This document shows, piece by piece, positions 1-12,049 of a stretch of 64,000 nt of DNA. The position numbers and the translations under genes were made by a program. Source of the stretch: Penicillium oxalicum. Its lineage: Eukaryota > Ascomycota > Eurotiomycetes > Eurotiales > Aspergillaceae. Position 1 is the first letter of the stretch; every line of letters begins with the position of its first letter. Under the pieces are notes generated by a model. The model saw only the letters and a list, made by a program, of their open reading frames with translations. It ran no database searches and was not told the origin of the DNA. The stretch is from assembly GCF_001723175.1 (NCBI RefSeq), contig NC_064656.1, positions 248,001-312,000 of the forward strand. The letters are read 5' to 3'.

Positions 1-3000
1 CAAGTCTTACGGATTGTCGAGACGGAGGACTGAAACTGCTTTGAGAGGCTCAATAGGTAAAAGTGGGGGGACATCTACTAGAGATTACGCGTAGCCGAGT
101 GGAAATGTATCATCGTTACTACAGTGGAGGTGTCGACGCCGGTGGACCTACTGTAGAATATGAGAAACCTCGCTGACATTCCCGATGGACAGTCCGTACT
201 AGCGCATCTCGGAGCTCACAATGGAATAGGTAGGTAGATAAGAATCAGTTATCCTTCCTTACAGCCCAGGATCTAACGATCGGGTCGCCCGTAGTGTCTC
301 TCAGAGAAGTCATTGCACGTCCTGAAACCATGTACAAACGAAGCCCAAGGTGCGGGCTTATGAGAGACTAGGAGTGTCAGTACTTGACTGCTTCTACCGA
401 GATTCTACGTTCAAACACCTTACATACCCCACATATTGATGAGTGGATGTAAATCTCGTCTCCGAATGACTCCGGTAATACTGGAAGCCCTCTCACCTGG
501 ATAAAGACCAAAATCCAAACCCCACTGATGTCCCCAAAAAAGAAAGAAAAAAGGCCACTATCTGTTTCCTGTCGCTTCTCTTTTGACATTTATTACTCGG
601 TTACTAGGGACAACATTCGTAATCCTTGAGATTTTGGCAGGCGGTCGAGTAGCCTTCAAGGAAAGTCAAACCCAGTGCATTCCCACTTTATGTGCGCTCA
701 GTATTTTACTATTTCCACGAGACCCATGGATGGTGCACGTGAGGCGCATATTCCAGCTAATAGAACCCACTGTAAAGATTGATGTGTGACCAGAACACAC
801 CACCAATATGTTATAATGAGCATGTAGCTATGGCACAGTAACAAACTTCTTCAATGCTCCGAAATAAAGCCAACAAACACCCAAATCTCTAGGTGGTGGT
901 CCAAGATTATAATACATATATCGCGGTGTGAAGCAGGGTTGCTCTGAGGTGGATATACGCAGGCTGTACATATGTCTGACTGGAGTATAGCATAAATTCC
1001 AGAAAGTCGACTACCTCAACCCTTAATTGAAAAAAAGACGAACAACCCATTCCAAAAGTACGTAATTTTATCTCAATATACACCGGGGGACCCTGAGAGT
1101 CCAACATGCCCAACCGAGCATTCTGTCGCAGGAATAACCTACTCTCGGTTGTTTACCGATTGATTGGCATGCCTGGGCGGGGGCCATGATGTCAACCCTA
1201 CCCGAAAAAAATCCGCAATCAGGTACAGTCCATTCGGCAGCGAGGCACCCATTTTAGGCCTAGGTCGAGGATCGATGGTAAAACTCCATTCTTGGGCTGG
1301 TTGTCGGGTTGTGACACGAAGCTGGCTTGTACTAACTGCCCCTTTGGTATATCATACTACAATCGAGAAATGATTTTTGGATTTGCCCAGGCTTCCATGT
1401 GATGCATGCTTCTTGCGGATGAACACAGGACACCCATGGAGATACGGTGTTTTGACGCTAAAACAGTAGGTGATTAGTACCTACTACCTAGTAATTAATG
1501 ACCCGACGTCACACAGACTAGACCCAGCACTTTACGAAGAACCAACTCATATAATATTGATGGCATCGCCATATTTCAACCCTCAAAGGCTCCAAATCTG
1601 TGCAAAGTCCCGCGAACTTGCCTGGTTCTTCTGTACTCAGACAGTGGCCATCTGTGAAAGCTCACCTTGGTAGCGAACACCACCAGACACTGTGGGCGTG
1701 TGATAGAACATGTTCCCGTTTCTGAACACCCTTGAGCACCACTTGGTCTACGGTCGGTACCGAATGTTGTACAGTCAACCGTGGCATCAAATAGACGAGT
1801 GGACCCCTCTGTACAATGATAGATTGATCGCGTTTACCATACCCCCTTGACATCCATCACCCTAGAAAGTCGAAACGCCCCTCAGAGACAAATCCTTTTG
1901 GATCGATTGGATTTCGGGACAGATTCAGCCCACAATCCGGTGCATGCACTGTGATCATGTCTCACGAGACAAATTGGATACAGGAGTACTTGGCAAGTAC
2001 AGCTTGTCAAACTTCATCCGTCGCGATCTAACTGGATCTCGGCGACGGGCACAGCCGCCGTACCCCGGGTGCGCCTTGCAAAAAGTCAAAATGAACCATC
2101 TTTTTCATACGACGTCATTTGGCGAGCGCACCACCAAATCAGAGAGGCCAGAGCCGAGCGTCGAACATTATATCGTCACTCACGCACCCGACGACCTGGT
2201 AAAGCGAGACGCCCCTCCTTGAGCACCATTGATAGGACCGACAAGCAAATAGCCCCCCCTCTCCTGTTGCAAGATGTGGCTGCCAGCAAGTTGACTTTCC
2301 TGTTCGTTCCTTGGAACTTGTCAGCAGCGGGAGCTCTACCGTCAAGAGCCATGACACCAAGTCCCTCGCCATCGAGACCGGGATTGGCCAGATCCTCGGT
2401 GGATCCGCGTCCAGACAAGTTCATCTGCCTTGTTTGTCCAAGACAGCCCTTCGATCGCATGCAACGGTCCTCGTGGTAGTGCACGTTCATGTTTGGGCCA
2501 GGTCTTTCGACCCTTGGGCCTTTATACACGATTATTAGTATTCACCTGCTTCTAACCACTCACCTCCGACAAGATCTCTTCTCCGGTGCCTGCTATCGGG
2601 ACCATCCACCTTCTTGAGCATTTCACCCGATCGTGCACTAGTCTAGACCCACCCAGGGCCGTCATCATCCCCATCTTGAAGCGCATGGCTTAAGCTTTGA
2701 ATCGAGATCGGGCCCAAAGAAAGGGTGACGGTCGCAGCGGTGCTGCTGCTGCGGACGGTTCTTGGCAACCCAGACGGCCCCGAGTCACCGATCGTGCGGG
2801 CTAGGGGCTTTCCCTCTCTGCTCATCTCCAGCCCGGGGGATCTTAGCCATCGGCGAGATGCTCGCCTATTATGACTGAAGAGAGATTCAGAGGCCCTCCT
2901 GAGATTGGCAGAGAGGGCCTGAGCCGGTCCATGCTGCAATGAGACAGGCAAGTCTGTCGATGCAGTGAAGTTAACGACCAGTATGAACTCTGATTCATTG

Positions 3001-6000
3001 CTGTCTGAAAGTGACGTCAGGTTCTATACCGGTCCCTCAATGCAAAAATGGATGCCATCCTCCTCTCCGGAATGGCGCTAACGCTCTCCCTTACCCCCTC
3101 CTCTTCTTGGTCGCTTGCGTGGTGCCAAAAGTCCCAAGAATCAGTCCACGCCTGGCCACCCCGGCAACGCCATGTCTCATTTAGATGTGACCTGCTTTAA
3201 TATGGAGAGGTCTGGGTGTCGCTGTGCATGATTGAGCTTTTCCGGGTTCATGGCGGGCTTGGATGGGTCATCTTGATTCGTTCACAGCAAGCAAACTTTG
3301 GTAAAGAAAAGAGACCCAGTATGCATCTCAAGCCCTACTAACAATTTGCTCACCCATAGTAAGCTTATCGAAGATATTTCCGGCCACCCGATCCTCGATC
3401 GATTCTCGGCGACTAAATAGATGCAATGCGTGAGTGTACTGTGTACGCCCGGACTCTCGCTGAGCGGGAGGGCTGTTAACCGGAACAGCCACCAGTCGAT
3501 CGAGGGGAAGAAATTACAAATTCATCGTTCAATACAGCTTTTTCAAGATTGTGCGTGCAGCTCTTCCGTGGCTAGTAAAAAGAGGAAGAGACAGCACATT
3601 ATTGTGACCAAGTCATAAGCCGTTGATCCTATGTCTTCCAGTTTCGTCAGCTTGATTTCGGGACATTCCCCATCACGGCGCTGGCTCTCTCTCGCCGGTT
3701 CTCTGAGTGGGCCACCCCCCCAAGCCGTTGGTATGTCATATCCGTCATGGATCTTTTCTTTTCTTTTCATATTTCCCCCCTTCTCTTGCTCAAGGAGACC
3801 ACCCCATTTCTTTAACAGATTCTGGCATCTGACATCTGACGGGTAAAATTGAACAAATCAGCCCGTCACGTCATTCTAAACAAGGTTATCATTCCATTCG
3901 GTGCCATCTCGGGAGTGGAGACGGACATTTCCGGACTATCGTGATGCGGAACTGCGGGTTGCGGACTGCGTCCAGCCTCGTTGCTGTACAATCAGTAACG
4001 CTGACCCTTGCTCTGTCCAGTGTCCACAATCTCAAAGACACCGAGAAAGCACGACTGAGGTCTCTCTTCGTTGCCAAACGCTCGTATAAGTCCAATGACC
4101 AAATGGAATCTCTTCTCTTCTCTTTTTCTCGACAGATCCCGTCTGTACGGTATCTTTGCTAGCCTCATCCCGGGTACATTTTGCGACGTCTAGATTTTCC
4201 AGTGGTTTTGTTCCTTGTTTCCTCACTCTCTCGTTCAGGGCGAGTCCAGCCTCTCTTTCTTGAGTTTGGGTGGAGTGGGGGTCTTATGCACAGACTTCTC
4301 CAAACGTACCGGAGATGCACGGTCTAACGGTTTTGTCTCCAAGTGAAACGGATTCCCATTGGAAGACCCGAGCGAGCTGCGAAATGATTTACCAGCCCGT
4401 GAACAGACTAACCTGCCCACGAAAAAGATAAACTGACGCTCGTTCTCGAGTTTCATGTCTTTGAGGGTCTCCCTCTTGATCGGTAAGTGGGGGAAAAAAG
4501 AAATCAAAACGAAAGGATGAGAAGAAACTACCAAGCATGGTGTGCAGCGGAGGGGGGGGGAGGCGATAAGGGCTCTTGAGAGTAAAGGTATTATGAAGTA
4601 TGAACTAGTCGTCGAGTACTAGTGCATCTCTTGAAGGATGGACCTCTCTGCCCTGCAGATCAGTTGGCTCGGCCATGTTGCTCCGGACTCATCTTGCCGC
4701 CTTGGGTTACTCGACAAAACAATAGCTTATTCCCTACCAACTAGGCGGAAAGCGCTAAGACATACAGCCGATCGGGGATAGGGCATGCTCGGTCGTTTAT
4801 GGTTTGCTCGTACTAGTGCAATCAATCGTATATACTCATGCCGATGCCTTACAGTTCTTAAATTGGATCATCAATGGCGGGTAGATATGCATAATGTAGC
4901 AACCAACACACACAGGGACAGGAGGCGAGAACAGAATAACAAGGAATACCTCAATGTAACAGCCGAGAAGAAATGGTCGCAAATCACCAATCTGACGAGG
5001 AAATCCACTTCCTTCGCCAGGCTACACATGGATTCTACCCTGTGTATCAGTGGAATCCTTAGTCTCTCTCCCCATTACCAAAACATGCCATCTGTTTGAA
5101 ATAATGTTTTCACGTAATAGTGTGCTACCGACTCCCACCAGCGATCAAATTCGCCCCATTGAAAGATCGTCACTCTGTTATGTATGCATGGTTGCTCATC
5201 CAAACTATTTTTGATCTACACGATAGAGCAATCAAAAGGCGCGCTGCCAATGACCGACCGGTGTCAGACCTAATTGATGCACTGTCGGTTTCTCACGTGG
5301 GAAAGGTGGAGGAGGCACCAACACGGGACGCACCGCCAATCGTTCCGACTCTTTCTACACACACCTGTACCCCTTTCCGCCCAAATCTTCACAGCTCACG
5401 CCTCGAATGTGAGTTGGTCGAATCCAAGTCAAACCCTCTTTGAAAATCATGTGAGTTGGAGTAGTTTGAAAAGCTTGTGAGGTAGATAGAGAGGGGCTTC
5501 AGTATATATCACATTTAGCGGGTGATCGTCTGTGTCTCGACTCCAACATGAATGTCTGAGAGCCCCCGGCCCGGCGAGGGGCAATGCAGGGTGCTTTTTT
5601 TTGAATTCTTCTTTTCTTTTTGCGCGTTATTCATGCAGGGACCTTGATTCGGTGTTTCGGTCACTGTGACGCGTCTAGTTGCAAACTTTTCATGGGGTAT
5701 GGATGGCGGTACTTGGGTTCATCCCGGTCCCAGGACAAGAGGCGCGCAACGCTCCAGGGTGCTTTCTTCTCAAACTGTGCAGGAGAGACCCTCCTGCGCT
5801 CTTTATTCAAGAAAGTGGGCCCGATCCAAGAAAAAAACATCAGACGGAGGATTTTGTTTGATGGGACGGTTGAGGTTGAGAAGAAATTGATGATCGGTTG
5901 CCTGAATAGGGCAACCGTGCATCCTGGCCGATTCACGGCCACGCTATGTCGGGACCGGGCACTTTCTGGCAGTTGGAGTTTCCATCTCATGCCGAGTCAT

Positions 6001-9000
6001 GGTCAGACTTGACTTGGCAGATGCCTGGGAAGATTGAATAAGTACTGTTACAATCGACGGAGAACCGAGATCTTCCGACGCATGTACTCGGCGCATCCCG
6101 CTGGTGGTTCATGGGTCGCTAGGCGGGTGTAAAGTCGTGAAGTCAATCGAATGCACTTTTTTTCTTAGTGGTCTCTATCACCCTAAGTAGACGCTATACC
6201 AACAAGGCAAAGAGAGAGAGCTCTCGGAGTCCCTTTTGTCCACATCGAAAAATGTTTTAAATGCAATACACCATTGAATCCTCACTTTCGCACCTCCTCA
6301 TGTACATCAAAAGGTGGCTATTCATTTCTCACATGACCACCACTAAGTATGCCCCTTGAGACAAGTCTGTTCTGTAATACAACACAACTCTGCTATGTAG
6401 TCCATTGAATACTACTTATGGGAAAAGCCTGGCAGGGGGTTTGTCAGAGCAAGATCAGTCACAACCCTACCCGACTTTGCAGATTTTCTACCACATGCGA
6501 CATGCTTTTCTTTTCTTTTGTTTGATACAACATGAAAAGCCATTCCATGTACGTCCGTGTCTCTCTCGACGATGAAAATGGATGTGTGTCCTCATGAAAT
6601 GCGATGCGGCCAACCAAAGTATACCGGAACGATGAACAAGAGCCAGTGGGCAGTGAGAAGCGCCATTCAGACCGGGCTGCTGTCGTCACCGACGGAGGCA
6701 GGGGAAGAATGGATTAGTCCAAAAAGACGTGGGTCGCGATCGACAGTGACATGTGTTGGGGAGGTCAGCGTGCCTGGATTTTCTCCGAGCGAAAGATGCT
6801 CTTCTTGAACAACCCAGGCCCGATGCCAATGACAAATATGACATGTGTGTCCTCATTCCACAAAACATGGATGACATGGCATTTTCAACAGATGGTGTTC
6901 CAATTGTGTGATCTCGACTGTGGTATTCGAAAAAAAATTATCTGGGCAGGTAAAGAACAGGGGGGTGATCACGACCGGAAGGGATCGACGAGGAGGTTGG
7001 AGCGGCCAGTGAAAAAGTGCGCAGTCGCCGTTGGTGCCGTTCACAGTGGGGCCTGGAACGGTTCCTCGTTCCTTCGTCGTTCCTCACGTCTTGCCGCTGA
7101 ACTGCTGATGCTGACGATCGAGATGCGCCAACTCGAATCTGGCTTGTCGCGGGGTTTGGATCAAATCCCGAGTACGGCCAGGCTCAAGCAATTTTCACGC
7201 AAGCTTGGTATGGGGGTTGCCCTGGCCACCCTCCCCCCTTATTGATTGCGATCATTTTGATGTGATCAGGAGAGAGTCACGAAGGTCCACAAGTAGGTTG
7301 TTCCATTTTCATCTTCTCATGGTGGAATCCTGGCAGCTCTGCTGTTTCTAGAGTACGGAGTTGGACCCTTTACACGGTATAGGGGTATCCGCCCTGGGTA
7401 AATTGCCGCCAGACACAATTCTCCCGAGAAAAGAGACATCCACCCTCGCAGCAAATTGCAAGTGGAAAAAGTCAAGTGGATCCTTTTCCGATCCACGTCC
7501 ATCAGCTCCGCTTCATTCGATGAGCACACCTCGGCTTCGGCATTTGGTTGGGATCCAGTTGTCTTACAGCGGGAACCTGATCTCGAAGCTGTCTTGGTCA
7601 AGCCTGAAAGCCAAGTCCACCTCCAGGGTCGATATCACGTTTACCGTTCATGACCGGCTCTACAGAGGGACCAATTATGGGAACACCGCTTGTTCTCGCT
7701 TTTGTACTGACAAAGCGGTTGAGCTTCGAAGATGAGGAGTGGACCTTGCGGCTGCTGGACGACGAAGGTTGTATTTTCACTCAGAATTTAACAATAGTCA
7801 GGCTGCGAGAGGAAAGAGTCCATACTCTATTGACATTACGAATCGATCGTGTATACATTCTCTCTATGGATCTCAACTTCTTGAGTACGCTCCAGGTTCA
7901 CAATGCCTGGAAGATACACCGGCGAAAAGAGGGATTATTGAGCACACAGGATGAGAACCTGAATGCAGGAGAAAAGTAATCAGCCATTCCGACGGTCGCT
8001 TCCTGACCTAGTCTCGGCCTTGGCTGACATTCCAGTATAGCCCGATATCCTTCCTCTTCCTTTGCATCAGTTGCATCAATTATGTCATTTCCGAGGACGA
8101 GCATGATTTCGGAGGCATACGGGTTTGGCTAGGCGGCCCATTCACGGCTGAGGCATGTCGACATGTTGCAGGTCCTCGAACGAGACGGATTTTCTCCAGT
8201 AGCAGTGTATAGGAGCATCAACACGCTGCGCCTGCGGAGCCCAAGTTGTGTCCCATGTTGATCATGGGTGACACACCATACCCTTCTGACCTTGAATTCC
8301 TCTATAGCACCAGAGACTATAGCCATGGGCACCGTCCGAAAAAAGGAGACTACTCTCACCTACCTGGGAATTGAAGACCGGGAACAATGTAATCTTTCCG
8401 GGCCACACGACCTCAGCCTTCGTCGTTCATCCATTCTGCTGTGTTCGCATTCCAATAATGACCGAGACAGTAGTAACGCTAGCGTAGGAACCCAAAAAAT
8501 CGCCTCCAGGACCGATACATGGCTTTGTCGTAATCTGCACGCCGCTCAAAAAGGGTCATACCCGGTCCAGACCAGTGAGGTACCCAGGTCTCGGGGAGAA
8601 GAAAAAGAAAGCAGATGAGGGTGGAGAAGCTAATCTACACACGCCCTGAGAAGAGCGACAGCACGGTTCATGCTGCTCGCTCCCCATTTCGGATTCTGAA
8701 CGCCCAACTCGGTTAAATCTCCGCTCAGAGAGAACGCCACGATGTGCGAAAGATCTGAGCTAAACTAGCCCGCTTCCATTCTGGATGAGTTGACGATGCG
8801 CCCCTCAGTGCCATAATTTCTTGAAGGTGTCTTGATCACCGTGTCTTCTCACCCGCCTTGTAGGATGTGGAACGAAGGAAGAAAGAGAAAAGGGGGCGAG
8901 TGGATTCAACCCGGATGAAGTGACGCTTGTGACCGCGTTGTTGGCGGTACGAAACTCTCCGAGGAGTGGAGTCGGATCGTCTGATAGTTACTCCGATCTG

Positions 9001-10145
9001 AGATGGGAAGACACTACACTTGAAACGGTTGGTGGTCGCTCTATCGAATAGAAGATCTTTTTGCCGATGGAATTCAATATAAAAAGAGAACAAAATATAA
9101 AAAGACTAGGAAAAAAAATGAATCTAAAACACGGAAAAGTAATCAATGTAAGATGACGAAGGGTTCCACGGGATCTCGCTCGTAATTCATCGAGACTTAC
9201 TTGCACTTATCTGATTACTGGATTGGGACCGCGTGGAGTCCAGCTGGACCAGGGTTGTCCCAGCCTGGTGGACAACGATCTCTTGCAGTCGAAGATAGGC
9301 TCATCATGTACATCAACCTATCCATGTGCATATAGTGCCGTCTGAATCCAGACTTCCCCGCAAGACCCCTAATGTTGTTATGGTAGTCCTTTTACAGTTC
9401 GACTTCCATCAGCCATCTAATTCACAACAGATGCCAGCCGACGAGTCCAGACCACAATCTTTTTTTTCTCCTGGAATGGCAGTACGCGGTTTTAGCGCCC
9501 CCTGTAGGATTAAACCGAAATCTACGGCTCCGGTAAGTGTCCCAGGCTGGCAATATATCCGAACACTTCTGTGGCAACGGCTAGTGAGAGATCCGAGATC
9601 TCGATATGGAAGTGGTGACGTTAGAGACCGGGAGCTCTCAGTGGAGTGTGTATCGTTAACTGTGTACTAGTCAATGTTGTGGTTCAAGTCGGTTGGGTAC
9701 ATTTATTTCCACCTCAAGTGCATCTGCTTTCAGGTTTACATCACAACGCTAGGGAACGGTAAATTCGACGCCGAAAGAGGCTATCTTTGACGCTGTTTCA
9801 ATTTCTACTGTCACCACATTAATCATCAGCAATTTCCCAAGTCAACTATGCCTTTTTTTTCCGGCTCGGGCGGCTTCGCAAGCTTGGATAACGCGTATTT
9901 CAAGTTTTGTTTTTTTTATAATTTGGGATGACTTTGCAAACGGGGTGGATACAAAGGGATAAGAAAGAAGAGACTGGAAGAAATTGTGCTGAATGGAAAA
10001 TTAGTGGCTAGACAGGTGCCGCGTCCAATCATCTCCAAGTCTTGGATATTTGCTGTGCTTGATCATCCAAGATCTTCTCCCATTTATCAGAACCCACGAG
10101 AAGCGCATTAGGCAGTGGTCTCTCGTCACGCTATTCAACGAACCG
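1..10145. other. Coding-poor region, no supported gene
   Basis: No reading frame here has a recognisable domain, convincing codon pattern or splice-linked continuation. The open frames are short, overlap on both strands and end at random. Short pyrimidine-rich tracts with AG ends (for example around 4110-4135) resemble 5'UTR or intron pieces, but I cannot attach them to a gene. A long untranslated leader, a non-coding RNA or old decayed sequence are all possible. Confidence 0.5.
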
Positions 10146-11660
10146 TCAGCAATGATTTGACATTAGACATAATGGAACGCCTACCCTGGCGCTCGGTGTA
10201 TCCTGTTCATCGCCATCATACTGCACAAAGGAAAAAAAAAAGTCGGCACGATCATACCAAAATCCTGGAAAATCTCACATTATTAAAGTGCTCATCCATC
10301 CGCATCCTCAAAAAGCACTTAAACGGCATCGTTTCCTGAAGAATAAAGTCGTACAACTCCCTGGCCCGCGGATCAATGTCCGGATTCAGCGCAGCAGTAA
10401 CCTCGTCCCGGATGATCATCCATCCATCATGGCGGTCCAGACCGAGTGCGTAGACCAGATTGCCCAGGTGATTCTGGAAGATGGCATGATGAATCTTACT
10501 CCAGATGCTCTACAGATCTTTCGTGCAGCCTGGAGAGGTCATGCACACCTTTATGCCAAGATTCTCAAGTGTGGGCAAATGCACCTTGATGTCTTCGAAG
10601 TCTCGAACAACGAAGCCAGTGATTTTTTTTTGTCTGGCGACACACACGAACCAGGGTGTTTTGACCATGGGCTTCCATCCCGATGCCATACTGCACCAGC
10701 GGGAGGAGGGCAGCGCGCAAAAAGCCCGCCACATACCTAGACAGATATTAGTCGCCTTTTCCATCGCATTCTAAGGAAACTCTCTGAGCCACTCTTGTTT
10801 CTGCTCGACAGATTCAAGACCAAGGACAATCTCCGCATGCGTCCGAGGATCGTTCGCAGGCTGCTGAGCCAGCGACCCCGCGATGATTAGCGCCTCATTG
10901 TTCGCGTTTGCTCGAGCCTCCAAGTCCTCACGTAGTATGCAGCCGATATGACGCGCTTTGTCTTCATTTGCTTGCGAGTGTCCCTGCGCCACCTGGCTCC
11001 CCGATACAGAAGCGACCTCATTGAACCACCATAGATCCGACGGGAAGAATTTGTACAGCTGTTTCCCGACCAGCTGGCCGCCGACGGTCTGACAGGGGCG
11101 GATCGCCCGTACATCTGAAGTGATCTGGCAGGCAATAGACGATTTGATATGGTAAGGGAAGTTGAAATATGAACGCACGGCGAGTGTGCGCATCGACGCT
11201 TGCGTGTCTGCACAGCCGGAAACTGTCTTCACCACGACGGCGCTAGGGAAGTGTTGGAAGACACAGGGCAGTTGGAGACGGAGACAGGGGACAATGACCC
11301 TGTCATCGCTCTCGGGAAAAGGGACTTCCAATTGCGCTAGAAGAGGCTGCAGCAATTCCTCGAATGGGCCTGCGAGGGAGACTTCTGCTCGTAGGACGGA
11401 CACAAAGGCCAATTTTGGCGTGAGAAAATTGGGCAGGTCTTTGGATTCAACTGGAGGCGGGCCTTCCCTTGCATAGCCCAGTCGATTGAGCCCGCTGACC
11501 AAACCTTCGTTCAGAACCTGACAGAGAAGGCGTTTGGCCACCTCGACCGAGCCTCTCTCTCGCGAACTGACAGCACAGCCATTTCCAGTGCCTCTCTGGC
11601 TATCGCGGAATCCGCGGATGTTCTATGAAGATTGGAAACCCGGCTGACCTGACGAGATAT
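10146..11660 (-). pseudogene. IucA/IucC-type NIS siderophore synthetase remnant
   Basis: NIS synthetases join a carboxylate to an amine or alcohol using ATP, as in aerobactin-type siderophores. The upstream part (11541 down to 10771, 256 codons) is open and has the family's RLLCQ-NEG stretch and the region around FPYHIKSS...ITSDVRAI. The downstream part shows a GIGMEAHGQNTLVRV segment, where EAHGQN is the family signature, then ITGFVVRDF and MPFKCFLRMRM. The signature and the segment after it lie in different frames, separated at a run of nine T (10623-10631 on the plus strand). An in-frame TAG (10510-10512) interrupts the next block. The 256-codon frame also ends in a stop before the HGQN block. 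The extreme N-terminus is unclear, and the end (TGA at 10146-10148) assumes one further intron. The next remnant upstream is a P450. The family call is firm; loss of function is very likely. Confidence 0.75.
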
Positions 11661-12049
11661 GCTCTGGCTTCTACGAGTTCCAGCTGGAGCTAACTCGATC
11701 CCAAATAACATCTGCATGGTGCATTTGAGACTGCCGATGTGCGTGAAATCAGCCAAATTTGGAAGAATTACGCCGCTGGTCCATCTACATATGCAGAATA
11801 CGATATACAGTTCTTCTTGGCAGACAGGCAAGATTTCGCAAATCTACCGGTCTTAGTCCTGCTCTGTCCTGTACCTGGAAAGTAAACACGGGGCGATGCG
11901 GATGTCGATTGCATGGGTGATTGACAACTAGTAAATTGCAATTGCAAATTTCCAATATTTCCGAAGACAGACACAATACAACATGACAAGCACAATAGAG
12001 AATGAGCATCCTTTTCCTTTCCCTCTTATGTGGTGACTGTTCCTTCGAG

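Noticed and set aside
2069..2529. Overlapping 75-136-codon frames on both strands
   Set aside because: Three mutually overlapping frames, two of them without ATG support, no motif and no splice-linked continuation.
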